Assembly (NCBI GenBank): GCA_037349105.1
Contig: JAYJMM010000078.1
Span: 1 to 64,000 of the forward strand
Reading direction: 5' to 3'
Source: Limnomonas spitsbergensis
Taxonomy: Eukaryota > Chlorophyta > Chlorophyceae > Chlamydomonadales
DNA length: 64,000 bases
In this document: positions 11,587 through 24,500 of the stretch, piece by piece
Numbering within the stretch: the first letter of the stretch is position 1
Layout: each line of letters starts with the position of its first letter
Notes under the pieces: model-generated
Told to the model about the DNA's origin: nothing
The model's input: the letters and a program-made list of their open reading frames with translations, nothing else
The model's database searches: none
Program-made: the position numbers and the translations under genes

Positions 11587-14500
11587 TTACCCCGCATCTA
11601 CCCTCTTCCGTCTTCTAGAAGCTTCCCGGTGGATCTTCCATGGCTTCTCCTCTGGCGAGCACTGCATCACACACGTGGCCATATCCAGTTTTGGCCGGTC
11701 CCAACCCGCCGACCTTGCTGAAAGCACACACATGGTCATGTCGAATGCTCGGCCCCAAGGCTCTCCCCACCAGAACAGCGGCCACACACACCTGCGCAGA
11801 CGGAGTAATTCCGGGGAGAGGTCAACAAGTCAAGAGATTAACTAAAAAGTGGCCACTCCCAGGCAACCAGGCAAGCAAGCCACCATGAACCAAAGTTCAA
11901 AGCTGCGCATCTTCCAAGCCAGCAGCTGATGAGAAAGATGTTCCCTTAGAAAAAAGCATTGCTAAGTAAAACTAAAACCAGTCTTCCTAAACCTGGGCGA
12001 CGAGCGAGGCTAGGCTAGGCACATTTGCAGCCAAGAGGATGCACCTTACTCAGTCCTCCTTGTGGGGCATACCAGGCGATGCGGCCAATCACTTGATGTA
12101 CCGTATTATGTAATGACCCACTCAACAGACGCAAGAAATGTGGCAAGGCCCCCCGCTCACCTCAGGTTGCGCTGCATCTTCTCGATCAAGGTCATGCCCA
12201 AGAAGGCCTTGTGTTCCATCCTAGGGTTCAACTCCTGCCGCATCAGGAACTCCAAGATCTCTGGCAGCCGGTGCATCCAGGTGGATGGGAATCGGAACGC
12301 AAACTCGCGAAAAGGCAGCACGTCCTCAAACTCGACTTTGATACCATCCTGAGGGCGATACAGCATGAAGTGCCAGTGCATAATCAGTACTGCAAACCAG
12401 GGGGGGGGGGCAACCAGCAGGGACCCTCGCCTAGCTTGAACCTGGCTCAGACAAGCTTCAATTATTAAGTTGTTTCATATCATAGCCATGGTCCCCCAGA
12501 CATAAAACTGGGAGATCCTATCACGCAAATGCATGGAGCTTGACGAGAGCTTCTCAAATCTGTGATATTTTTGCATTTTGGCCCAAACATGACTAGGCTA
12601 CAGAGTACTAGGGTACAAACAATGAGGTTTTCGTAGAATTTAAAAGTATTATTTTACAAATAAGGCAGGGCCAAGGCTTTCCAACGACCCCCTGGCCTGT
12701 GCATAGTCAATGGTCAATGTTAAGTACCCGGTGAACGCATGTCAAACTAGGAGGGGGGGGGCCAAGCTCCTCAAAAAGACGGTCCGTTTTTTCTTTTTAA
12801 CCGAGATACCCTCCCCATAGTCCATTTGAAAGTCAAATCATAAAATCACATCGGGTCCTGTGGCCACCGCACGGAGTTGTGGGCAGGCCACCCGCCAGTG
12901 CGGCAACACTGCAGGATAGGGTCTCCCATTCTTTACACTCGAAAATGGGCACATGATGTACTCAGGGCAGAAATACGTGCATCCATGTGCACACACCCCA
13001 AGCAATGAACCGCCGGGCAATGAACCGCCGAGTCCCAATGGCAGCCACCTCTGGATGCTGCCTCCAGCCCGAGTCCTCTCTTCCTCTTATCCGCCATCAC
13101 CTCCCTTGAGGAAGTGCTGCCCCGGCCTGCTCCACTCCGAGACCCACTTGAACCTGCGGTGTGGCCTGCCTCATAAATTCATCATCCGCTTGATCTAGCC
13201 AGCTGTCACTCACCTGCACAATGACCGGGATGCAGCCTCGGGTGATCGCCGTCTTTCTGAACACACACACGAGGGGGACAGGAGGGCAATGTAAGAGACC
13301 AAGACGCACCTAGTAGCGCGCCAAGTCAGACAGCAGGAGGCCAGTGCCATTCACGATGCAGGCAAGTAGACAACATTCACGCTGCCTACCACAAACGTCA
13401 GGGACGACACCTCCTCAAAAGTGCCTCTTGAAGGGCCAAGGCAATAAAAAGCTTCCATCATTGTCATTCCTCTGGCTTTGTGTATCCTAGGGTTTCATGA
13501 CCAGCACGTGGCGTTGGGTTTTAGACTAGGGCCAGGCAATGGGATGCCTTTCAATACCCTCCCCCCCCCCACAGCCTCCCCTACTCCATCCACTCACACT
13601 CGCGCCCCCCAGCCAAGTCCATGTGGTGCCAGACAGAATGTTGCCGAAGCCATGCGGTCATAATAGCCGGCAACCTTTGCGCTCCGATGCAAATCAAACC
13701 GCGGGTCCTCGCTGTACAGCCGCATCACCGTCTGGCGCACCCCGCCGCTGTAGCCGGCATCGTGCGAAGGGAAGTCTTTAACATAGAACACGCTCTCCGT
13801 CTGCCCCGCGTAGAACAGGAGCTTGGTTTGGTTCAAGGAAGCCAGCGTGCTGTTGAGGTACCTGCGGGAGAGGGTGAACCAGAATGTGAGGAAAGGGTGC
13901 AGGCATGTGAGAGATGGGTCTCTTGGAAGTCCCCATCGTTATACATGAGCATGTTGAGCGCCCATACTTCTGGCTGCACCTGCCATGACTGGGACTGATG
14001 CCCTGGGGGACGTTCTACCCATATGCCTTCTGCTCTATGCCTTAACCAGTTATACACTTATCAGTCAGTGGGCGAGCACATGAACAATCATTGACGACTG
14101 GATGATAGGCAGTGATGATGACAGGGTCGGCCTAGGCGTAACAGCTTTGATCACAATCATTGACGACTGGATGATAGGCAGTGATGATGACAGGGTCGGC
14201 CTAGGCGTAACAGCTTTGATCACAATCATTGACGACTGGATGATAGGCAGTGATGATGACAGGGTCGGCCTAGGCGTAACAGCTTTGATCACAATCATTG
14301 ACGACTGGATGATAGGCAGTGATGATGACAGGGTCGGCCTAGGCGTAACAGCTTTGATCACAATCATTGACGACTGGATGATAGGCAGTGATGATGACAG
14401 GGTCGGCCTAGGCGTAACAGCTTTGATCACAATCATTGACGACTGGATGATAGGCAGTGATGATGACAGGGTCGGCCTAGGCGTAACAGCTTTGATCACA

Positions 14501-17500
14501 ATCATTGACGACTGGACGATAGGCAGTGATGATGACAGGTTCGGCCTAGGCGTAACAGCTTTGATCACAATCACAAAATAAAGATCTAACATCGAATGAT
14601 GTGACAGGTAGCCACGATGTCATGCCGGGAGTTAGAGCAGGTGAGCTAAAATAAGGTTCAGGCTGAGATTTAAGAACATCAGCATGTGTAACTCACACAG
14701 AGACTCAGAGATACATGAGAGGGAATGCAACAATGGCATAAAGGAGTAAAGGACCCGACTGAGATAAAAGCTAAGATCTTTGGCTGAGATCCATGGCTGA
14801 GATCCATGGCTGGGATCCATGGCTGGGATCTATGGCTGGGATCCATGGCTGGGATCCATGGCTGAGATCCATGGCTGGGATCCATGGCTGGGATCTATGG
14901 CTGGGATCCATGGCTGGGATCCATGGCTGAGATCCATGGCTGGGATCCATGGCTGGGATCCATGGCTGAGAGTTACACAAAGGCAGGGGTGCAACACAGC
15001 AACTCTCGAATTCATTGTGAGCCACCTTCATCACTTTCAGACTTTAGAATCCTGTCTTTTACATCCACTGGGCAGACCAAGCTCTGGCCTATGTCAGGGC
15101 TACGTCAGCAGTTCAACACAGGGACCGGGAAGGAGGATATGCAGACTACGCCGACAGAGGCTTGAATGGGAGGGGCAAGATTGGGAATGACTGATATCCC
15201 CGCCTTTGCCCTCCGAACATTGATAGCGGCAGGAAATTACAAACCAGTAGCACCTAAGATCGGTCCATAATTCCTGATGTGCTTTAGAAAGCATTATCTA
15301 GCCCCTCGTGCCCCATCAAATACCTCTCCCAGCCACATAAAGTCACACCTACCTCCTCATGCCCCTCTTCCCTCCTCACCTAGTCCCACCTGCCTCTTCC
15401 GATTCTACAGTGGGCACCAGCAGATCCTTGCCTTGAACGTAACACGGGGGGTTTTGCTCCAGTGCCAATGGTGTTGGATTCACTAAGGCCAGCACCTGCA
15501 ATCAAGCAGCATGCGGAGGGGGGGGGGGGGCGGTGAAACGCAGCAAGTGTTGCATACCAGGACTGAGGACGGGTACATGCAAAGGGCACAGAATCAATTG
15601 ACAAAGTACGCTCAAGCTTATTAAGGCCTGCAACTGGAGCTCAAGGACGAACGTATTTTGTAGGATATGTGAGCAAGAGGGCAAGAAAGGAAGCAGGTCG
15701 GCCAGCAGAAGAATGCATGCATACAGTGCAACCGTTTGCAAGAAAGAAAGGAGGGTAGGGTAGGAAGGAAAGAAGGAAGATGCTTAAGGCAGGGTGATAG
15801 GAGGGTAGGCAGGCCTCTCCTGCTGGGGCGAAAGAGAAACAGGGGCAAGGTGACTCAGGATTGAAGCCACATTCGTGCCATAATTATCAGAGGGATGCGT
15901 TGTTATGGCTAACTTAATTTAGGCTGCATTTCAGTCCCACGCAGATATTGCAATCAAGCAGCAATAGCAACTGGAGTAGGCAGCATACGCAGCCTCAGGG
16001 CCGGTGTAGCGCTCTGCTATAACCTTGAATATGGATTATAGTTTTGTAGTGTAAAGAGCCCCGCCTCACTCAGTACTGTCAGTGTCTCCTCAACATATTC
16101 TCAAGATACGATACACAGTCCATTATTTAGGTGTACAACGTGTACATCTGTATAGCCTTAGACTCAGTAGCATCCAGGGACGCTACAGCCGGGGACCGCG
16201 GGCTGTTTCACATCATGCATCATTCAAAACCAGAATGAATTTGAGTCGTGAATACAAGATCCCACACAGCACACACCATCCTTTACTCCCACGAGGTGCA
16301 TCGCACCGCACCTGGGACATGTCACCCTCCACTCCAATACCGTACATCTAACATCAGACCGGCCTCCTCACACACACAAGATCTCACAGGTTTCCCCACA
16401 CATCCCGGTTCACACTGGCCTCTCCACACTTACTGGATCACACAGGCCGCCCCACACGTGGCCCAAATGGCATTCCTCTGAAAAGGCAGGGAAGACTCCA
16501 AAGGGTCGTCCATAATGCTCCAGCATGATGCTGTCCTTTAGGAAGGGGGCGTAGCCTGTGACTTGATGGCCATAGCCGTACTGGGGGAGCAGGGCCAGGG
16601 ACATACGCACGCTATCATAGGGAAGACTCATGTGGATAACGCAAGAGTGGATTTAGATGATGTGAGGATGTATGTCACTTATATTGCATTGTGCGGTTGC
16701 CCTGACATGGATCACATTGGATAAATTACGGCGTATGCATTATGTTGATGTAATATGGAAGACAAAGGCGTGACAGGGATAAGGAAGCTCCGAGTCAGTA
16801 CGAACAAATCTGTACGGTGTTCGAGTCCTCTTCAGCCCTGCACCTCAAGGACAGCCAGGGGAAACGGTGACACACACCTATCCCTATCCCATCGCACCAC
16901 CCCATCGTTGCACCCTTTCCCTCTTCCACCCACCGGCAGCCTGCAGAAGCCTGCATCTGTGGTCATGGGCCAGATGTGTGTCCGGTTGTTCTTGTCCCAC
17001 CAAGGACCCAGCTGCTGCAACTCGGCAATAATGGCCTGGGCACGGACTGCAGTTGAGGCTCGGGATGGAGAGGGCGCACAGCCATGGCGTAAATGAGGAC
17101 ATGAGGGATCGATATATAGGTACGATATGGCGATATGCTGACCAACTGCACCAAACACCTCGATTGCATCGTATCCAATTGCAACAGGTCGCTGAACCCA
17201 TATCCCATGCAGCAGCCTCACTGACCTGAGCCATCTTTACCCTGCGAGACCTTCCCGTGGCCGGCATTGTGGATCATGTACACATGCACGTAGTGGAAGT
17301 CGGCCTTTGCGGGATCTGCAGACAGCAGCAAGCGATCTTATGGCATTCTCATTCATGGGACACCCTATCTGGTGGCGCTTTGAGCGATGCCTGTTTCGAT
17401 CTGTTACTTGCAGATGCGCCAGCCCTGTAGAGTTTTTCGCATCTGTTCAACCTTGCCCACGAATCTATCGTAGTTTTCCCCCTCAGCTGGCCCACCTGGC

Positions 17501-18042
17501 TCGTAGAAGGGGCTTGCCCTCAGCATCTCTGGGAAGCTCATTTCTAGGCTGCACATGGTGAGGTGCATGGGTTGAAACCGTGAAAATATGTACCTGCCAC
17601 CGGATACTGCTAGCACCTGCGCAGACTTCGAAATGTCCATGCTACAGCCCCGGTACATCGGCATGTGCATGCATGGATTTGTATCGAAAAGGCATTATGG
17701 GCATCCTACACGATATACTTCTGTACTATTGCAACCTTGCATGTCACGTAAAATAGGTAGATGCAGTCCCCATGTTCTTGATATGCCAGGCCTGCATGGG
17801 AGCAGCCATGCAGGGTGCGCCCACCTGTACATGTGCAAGTAGTTAACGCCTTCTGCCTGCCTGAACACGGGATCGTTGGGGTAGATGTATATCCGAGGCA
17901 GGCGGGCGATGGCCCATCTGCCCGGCTCGTTGATAAAGACGGAGCCATTTCCAGAGGCTGAAGGCGAGCATACCCGGAACAAGGCGAGTAACAAAACAAA
18001 GGATTCTAAAAGGAAATGCGCTTGCAGCGAGATCAGAGCCAT
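11587..18042 (-). CDS. Exostosin-like (GT47-type) glycosyltransferase, paralogue A
   Basis: Ten exons on the minus strand: 18042-17825, 17548-17496, 17315-17241, 17046-16934, 16580-16434, 15495-15380, 13861-13598, 13256-13214, 12348-12161 and 11791-11587. All join in phase with GT-AG borders to give 473 aa. Residues about 10-25 are a hydrophobic signal-anchor, fitting a type II Golgi protein. LPRIYIYP (48-55) opens the luminal domain. Exostosin hallmarks are QGKDLLVP (223-230), GYSGGVR (277-283), CLAPHGLGWGAR (317-328), RGCIPVIVQ (335-343) and then KVEFEDVLPF. Exostosin-family enzymes add sugars to cell-wall or matrix glycans; the donor sugar and product here are unknown. The intron at 13862-15379 carries the 69- and 13-bp arrays. 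The stop lies 483 bp downstream-to-upstream from paralogue B, with which it shares exon structure, so the two arose by tandem duplication. Exon 3 is split by an intron (17047-17240) that B lacks. Confidence 0.88.
14088..14575. repeat. 69-bp minisatellite, seven copies
   Basis: Seven head-to-tail copies starting at 14091 with period 69, nearly identical: the only changes I saw are in the last copy (GGACGATAG for GGATGATAG and CAGGTTCGG for CAGGGTCGG). The unit contains GGCCTAGGCGTAACAGC. It lies in an intron of paralogue A. 69 is a multiple of three, so both strands give open repeat frames that should not be taken as genes. Confidence 0.97.
14775..14972. repeat. 13-bp minisatellite (GGCTGGGATCCAT)
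   Basis: About 15 copies of a 13-mer with GGGATC/GAGATC and CCAT/CTAT variants. The variant order repeats every 65 bp (five units; for example GGGATCTAT at about 14825 and 14890), so it also expanded in blocks of five. It is in the same intron as the 69-bp array. Confidence 0.95.
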
Positions 18043-18525
18043 GTGACCTCTGGGCAGCTGCGAGAGATCGATTCAAATGAGTGGGTTTTCCCCACTTCCA
18101 CAGAGCACGGCTACGGAGATCGTTCAATCACGGACTCAGCCGCGACATCAGGTAGGCTGAAGTCATAGGTGACCAGCACGATATCATCGTTGAATCGCTC
18201 CTCACAGGCTTGCCGCTAGTCTGGCGATGTGGATATACGGTAGGTCCGTATGTGCCGGAAACAAACTGGTGTCCAGAGAGGGTGTGTCGGCCTGACAGCG
18301 GCCTGATGGATCGCTAATTCGCAATCCTGCGGTGGCCTGTACGTGCAGATCTATCGATGTATCATTTAGCAGACAGATATCAGATAGTTGTGGCTGGCAG
18401 ATGTATTAAGCTGACACTCTGACAGGTAGCCAGGCCGACAGCACTTCAATTACTGCAATGGCTCGAGTACACTCAGCAGTGCTCGAGAAGAATCAAGCTC
18501 CTACAACACTACGAACATGCAGGAC
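18043..18525. other. Gap between tandem exostosin genes
   Basis: This 483-bp gap must hold the promoter of paralogue A and the 3' end of paralogue B. On the minus strand at about 18116-18220 a frame reads FNDDIVLVTYDFSLPDVAAE before a stop. It looks protein-like but I could not splice it to either gene. Confidence 0.45.
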
Positions 18526-21500
18526 CTATATTTGTGTTATGATGTGCCCCTGTGCTGGAACCGTTCCAAGACCTCCATCCGGGTTGCTGCCATGCCCAGC
18601 AGACCCATCTGCCCTCTTCCGTCTTCTAGAAGCTTCCCGGTGGATCTTCCATGGTTTCTCCTCTGGCGAGCACTGCATCATGCACGTGGCCAGATCCAGC
18701 TTAGGCCGGTCCCAACCCGCCATCCTTGCTGAGAGCACACACATGGTCATGTCAAATGCTCGGCCCCAAGGATCTCCCCACCAGAATAACGGCCACACAC
18801 ACCTGCGTACGCATACAAGAGGATGGGGGGCAAATAATGATTGGAACCCACCCATCCTCCAAAGCTGTAGAGCTTGATATGAGCATTCCCAATCTGGGCT
18901 GAAATGTAATTTATTGCCCAGGATAGGGTATAGAAAAGGGGGGGCAACGTTAGGGGGGGGAGGGGGGTCAAAAAACAAGTTTGATAAGGAAAGTTACTCG
19001 ACATTGAGGGGCAGAATTTTTTTTTTTTTGACTCCCCTCTCTGTCGAGGGGGGGGCAAAAACAAAAAATCGACCCCATGCCCCTTTTTTGTAGAGCTTGA
19101 CGAGAGCGTTCCATGGCTATTTACAAAAAAATGGCCCAGGGGGCGTGGGGGACATGGGGGGGCAAAGTTGGGGTGGGTGGGTGGGTGGTCTCCCAAAAAA
19201 TCAAATATTTGAAAAAACTCATCTTTCTTTCTGGAGGTCTGTTGAGGCTGGCAGCGTCACCTCTGTGTTCTTCTTGCCAACATGAGTCCATTTACATCCT
19301 AAAATATTGCTTGAATTATCACATGACCCCCTGGCCCCACATACTGAGGGTTTGGCTCCTTTGGAGACACCCCGAAACCAGCTGAGCCAGCCTTAGAAAG
19401 AGCTGTATGACACGCAGCACATGGTAGTGTTGGTCTGGTGGATCATGAATAAACAGATCACTTGTTTTGGTTGTTGGCTTGTTGCAAGGTCCTCAAATCC
19501 GCTGACCCTGAAAACGTCGGACGCCACCAGAATGGGAGGGAGTGCATGGCAGCTTACGCGATACAACGCGATTCGAAGCGGCAGAGAACGCTCAGGTTTG
19601 CTCCCGTTCCACCCCTAGCTACCCCTGCTGCTGCCCCAGCTGAGCCAACACCTGCGAGCCCGCCAGCCTCTCGTTCTCCATCTCCGTCTGAGAATGAGGC
19701 TGCCACGGCGTCGCCTCCCCCCCCAGATGTTGCGCCATTGCGAGAGTACTCAAAGTGCCAGGGCTATTCACCTCCCGTCAGCCAGCCTTTTGCAGCGCAT
19801 TGGGCATTCGCTGCACACTCTTCAATGCTGATGAAGCATGTGGCTTCTGTAGTGCCGTGTGTGGAGACCGGGACTCTGGCATGTGCAGGTCAGAGCTGGG
19901 AAAGGGCTCTAGCAGCGGTGTCCTGAAAGTCAGCTCCGCATGCCCTCTGCACCACAACATGTCATACGGCTCAGCGCACAAGGTGTCAGCCAGCAATCCT
20001 TGCTCCAACAGGCCAGTGCCATGCCTTGTCTGCAGGAGCAGGGATCCGCCCAAGTCTGGAGCTATCACTACCTTGATCACATGCAGACAGCCCATCCCGA
20101 TCAGCAGCTGGCGGAGGCAGATGTGGCAAGCTACGCGGTGACGGTGGAGGAATTAGAGGGAGTAGTGGGCAAAGAGGTCCCGCTGAGGGATAGGAAGAAG
20201 GCAGTGAGCAAGCTCATGGCCAAGATGCAGGCTGATGCCAGCGCATTGCCACCGCCATTCGGGCCATCTGCCTTCTGGAAACATGTGATGGCTAGCGAGC
20301 AGTAGTCGGTAGTCAATGGCCTGGCTGATCTTAGTACCGAAATTGACTACTCGCATGAATTGTGATCGCTAGCAAGCATTAGTCGGTACGCAACAGCCTG
20401 GCTGAGCCCAGTACACAAATTGACTGTTGGCCAAGCTGTTTGCATGAAATGTCATCACCTAACGAATTAAAATATACCGATAGTCTGCGCCTTGACGAGC
20501 AGATAAAAAAACACCCCTTACATGCCCTTGACTTTCAATGGGTTCCGGAGGCGGTACGTGGGTGGGTGGTAGGCTTGGTTGCTTGATTTTATATTCGGGC
20601 ATGGGGTCCCTGGCTTTTATTTCTGCCCCCCCTTTGCTCGGCATCATCTTTTTTGTTGACACGAGATTGAGACAAGAGCCTCACCGTTGCACTCCTCGTG
20701 GCAAATGCTGTCGATCATGTAATAAAACCAGATCCCCTTGACATCCCATTTTGGCATAGGGGGCAGCTCCGCACCCGAACCACGGTTGTTGGTATGCCCC
20801 TTCTTGAGTCCAGCAGTATACCATTAGTTTCCATAGTCTTAGCAATGGCTGCAGTCTGTGAGGGCGCCTGTACAGCGTAGGTAAATTGACGCCGGAGCAG
20901 CTCAAGATGGAGGCAGCTGTTGTGGCAAGGGTGCTCATGCACGATAAGTACTTCAGACGGAGTCAGGCTGATGGAGCAGTAGCGTCCTTAGCGTGGGGAG
21001 TCTAGCTCAAGGAGCCAGTCCACGAGTTCATCCCCTTTGCAATGTCAGCCTCCCCTTCTCCGGTTATCATTGCGACATGCGTGGTGCCGACCCTTGACGT
21101 CATCTGGCCTACCCTGGTCCGGAGCTGACGTGGGCAGATGTGAAGAGATATGCCATTTAATATTTGTGAACCAGCTACATTGAGCAACACCATTAGAAGC
21201 GCACGAGTGAGCTGATTGGAATTGACCCCGCTCCCCTCAAAAATCCCTTTTTTTGTTGCTGAGAAATGAAGGTTTTACCAGCTTCCGGAGGCAGGGGGGG
21301 GAAGGGGGTCAGCTAGGGGGGGGAAGGGGGTCAGCTAGGATTTGTTTCACATTTTCTTGATGATGTGGTTTAAATGGTTCTTTGACCCCCCCCTCGTACA
21401 CCATATGGACAAAATAATTTGTTTCGATGCAGGATATTAGATATCGATACTCAAGATCTAGGAGTAGCACGAGTAAGCACTGAGCTTCATCAGACGGCTC

Positions 21501-24500
21501 TTCCAGCTCTTCCCACACGGCGACCGAGCCTACCATCAGCATGCAAACACTAGAGGCTCCCCGCACCTCAAGTTGCGTTGCATCTTCTCTACCAGAGTGC
21601 GCCCGGCATCCCGCCTGTTCTTCTGTTTCATCAGCATCTCCAGGATCTCCGGCAGTCGGTGCAGCCACGAGGATGGCAGCCGGAATGCAAACTCGTGGAA
21701 GGGCAGGGCATCCTCGAACTCGACTTTGATGCCGTCCTGAAAAGGAAGGACAGGCAAGGGTTCATTCATGGAAGTGTGCACCCGACCAGCTTTAGCAGGC
21801 TGCTAAGTGGCCACCACTGGGCCGATGGGGCACAAACCGGGACAGGCCTACGGCCGGGGGCTCAAGCAGCAAGGCATGCTGTGCCTATTGACACTGGCGG
21901 AGGGCTTTCATGTAGCTGAATTTGTAGCTGAGGAACAACAATACACCAACATGCCCACCATTCCATCCAGATACTTCAAACGAGTCCTTGAGAGCCAGCT
22001 ACACTACACATAGGAAAAGAATAAAGGATACCATCAGGTACCCACTCTGCACTCCCTTGATTCAACTTGCAGTTCAGGGCAATGTCCCTGCACTCGTAGG
22101 ACAAGAAGGCTACTCAAAGCTAACAAAACACCAGGGCAATCTAACGATGACGGCTCCACTTCGATAACTTCTTAATCGGTGTCAGTACAGTGAAGGACAG
22201 GTCACATGGGCGGATATATAATTCCAATCGCAAGCAGTGCTGGCAAGCAGTACACACAGGCAGTGCACATTTCCAGTACAGAAGCATTTCCAGTACGGTT
22301 ACTTCGGGTAAGTGATGGCAGCCCTAGATCTCGACACTAACCTGAACTATGACCGGAATGCACCCTCTTGTGATGGCAGTCTTCCTGCAAGAATCAAGGC
22401 AGGCAGGGAATCAGCTCAGCTCTGTTTTTATTACCAGCTCTGTTCTTATCATCCGCACCAGACTGATTTCCTCCTAGCTCAACAGACCCCCCTGGGCAAG
22501 CGATTTGGCAGCCACCAGGAGGCCTATCGGGACCAGATCTTGACCGACAGACCGCCGGTGGGACAAGCAGCAGGGCTTGCTGCGCCATGCCCTCCCGGCT
22601 AGAGCTGAGGTGTGTCTAAATCACGCTTCAGTAACACTTATCAGCACATGAGGCCAAAGCGGAATGCATCCTGCTGCATCACCTTGTCAATATCAGATTT
22701 GAGACATCATCGTGTAAGATCAAAATTGGGGCACGCACGTTGACTAGTGAATCTCCTATTGTGTTTCCCCCGCCTGGTTCCCCCAGCTGGATCCCCTTCT
22801 TGCTACCCAGTAAGTTTTGAAGGAATTTGGTGGACAAGGCATCCACCTCTCACTGACTCACACTCGTGCCCCCCAGCCCAGCCCATGCGGCGCCAGGCAG
22901 AATATTGCTGATGCCATGTGGTCATAATACGCGGGGACTTGCGCGCTCCGATGCAAATCAAACCGCGGGTCCTCGCTGTACAGCCGCATCACCGTCTGGC
23001 GCACCCCGCCGCTGTAGCCAGAATCGTGGGTGGGGAACTCCTTGGAGTGGTACATGGTCTCCGTCATCCCAGCGTAGAACATCAGCTTGGTGCGTGAAAA
23101 AGAGGCCAGCGTGCTGTTGAGATACCTAGCACGAGGGGAGCGTGGGTAGGCCTTGAGGGCAGGCGGATGAGAAGGAAAAGGTTCAAGCAGCCTGCCTTGA
23201 GACCAACCTGTCTCGAAGGGTTCAAGGTAGGCGGGTGCAGGAAGCAAGCCTACGTCGCATGCGCAGGGCAGGGCAAGAAATGCAAGGGGAGGGGTAAGGT
23301 AAGAGCAGGGTCAGGGTCAGGGTCAGGGTCAAGGTCAGGGTCAGGGTCAGGGCCAGGTTTTAGGTCAGGGTTAAGGTCAGGGTTTGGGTCAGGAGCTGAG
23401 TACAAAAGAATGTGTATGATCGACTGCTGTGAGAACACGCCTGACATCACAACTGTGAAGATGAGAATCGGTGACTTTGCCTGCAAGGCGCACTGCCGCC
23501 ATCTTGGCGCAATGTAAGGAGGTTTGTAACCGAGGCGAGGATCAGGACATGCCACAGTTAGAGACAACCCCTGCCTGCCTCATCGTCACCTTATCCCTCA
23601 GCATGTGATATTGACCCAATACCCCCTTTCCCCACAAGCATGGCATGTTTTCCCTCTCCTCCACACCCGCATCCAGTGAACTCTTTCCACCCACACAACA
23701 CACACACACAAGCGCAGGGTGTGTGGTGGCGTACACCCCCTTCCTCCCACCTAACCCTACCTGCTGGCCCCTGCATCCTCAGACTCAATCGTAGGCACCA
23801 GCAGGTCCTTGCCTTGGACGTAGCAAGGTGGGTTGGCCTCCTTCAGCCCGGGAAGCGGATTGACTGAGGCGAGCAGCTGCACACACAAGGCAAGGAGGGC
23901 CGGCAGCACCGCGTATCTTAGGTGTGCCATGTACATCTCTGGAGCAACCCTGCCTAGGGCCGGCAGGGCTTGGAGCAGCAAGCTCTACTGCATGCGCCAC
24001 TGGGGGAGGGGAATCCGCAATGCATGGGTCTCCTGGCGGAGATTCTTTAACTTGGAACATGACCTTAAAGATTTCCAAGAGGCGGATCGGGTCATATCAC
24101 TCACATGTATAACAGATTTGCATTATTGTATCAGGGTAAGTGTATCTCTCCATCCTTATTATAAGTGGTCCTGCTTAACCTATATTGGTCAAACAGATTG
24201 CAAGGCAATAGCTTGCAAGGGTTCATCGGACATGCAGCGGCCCCCAGAGCAGCAGCCTTGATGAAAGGTTGCACCTTCACAGTCTATAAGGGAGATGTAT
24301 CCATGGTAGCAGCACCTGCTGCATCACATTCCCCAACCAACAAGTAACCATATAGACATCCTAGCAAGAAGGAAGGTTGAGCCATGATTGTCGCTCGCAT
24401 GCCCTCCTGCACATGTCCCCCTGCACATGCCCCCCCTGCACATGCCCCCCTGCACATGCACCCCATGCCCCCCTGCACATGCCCCCCCTGCACATGCCCC

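Noticed and set aside
14065..14592. Frames with 23-residue repeats (IVIKAVTPRPTLSSSLPIIQ type)
   Set aside because: Lie in an intron of exostosin gene A, and exist on both strands.
16790..16870. tRNA gene suggested by GGTGTTCGAGTCC
   Set aside because: A box B-like match alone; no box A at the right distance and no cloverleaf stems.
23308..23398. Interstitial telomere
   Set aside because: The unit is GGGTCA, not a known plant or algal telomere repeat, and the tract is short and intronic.
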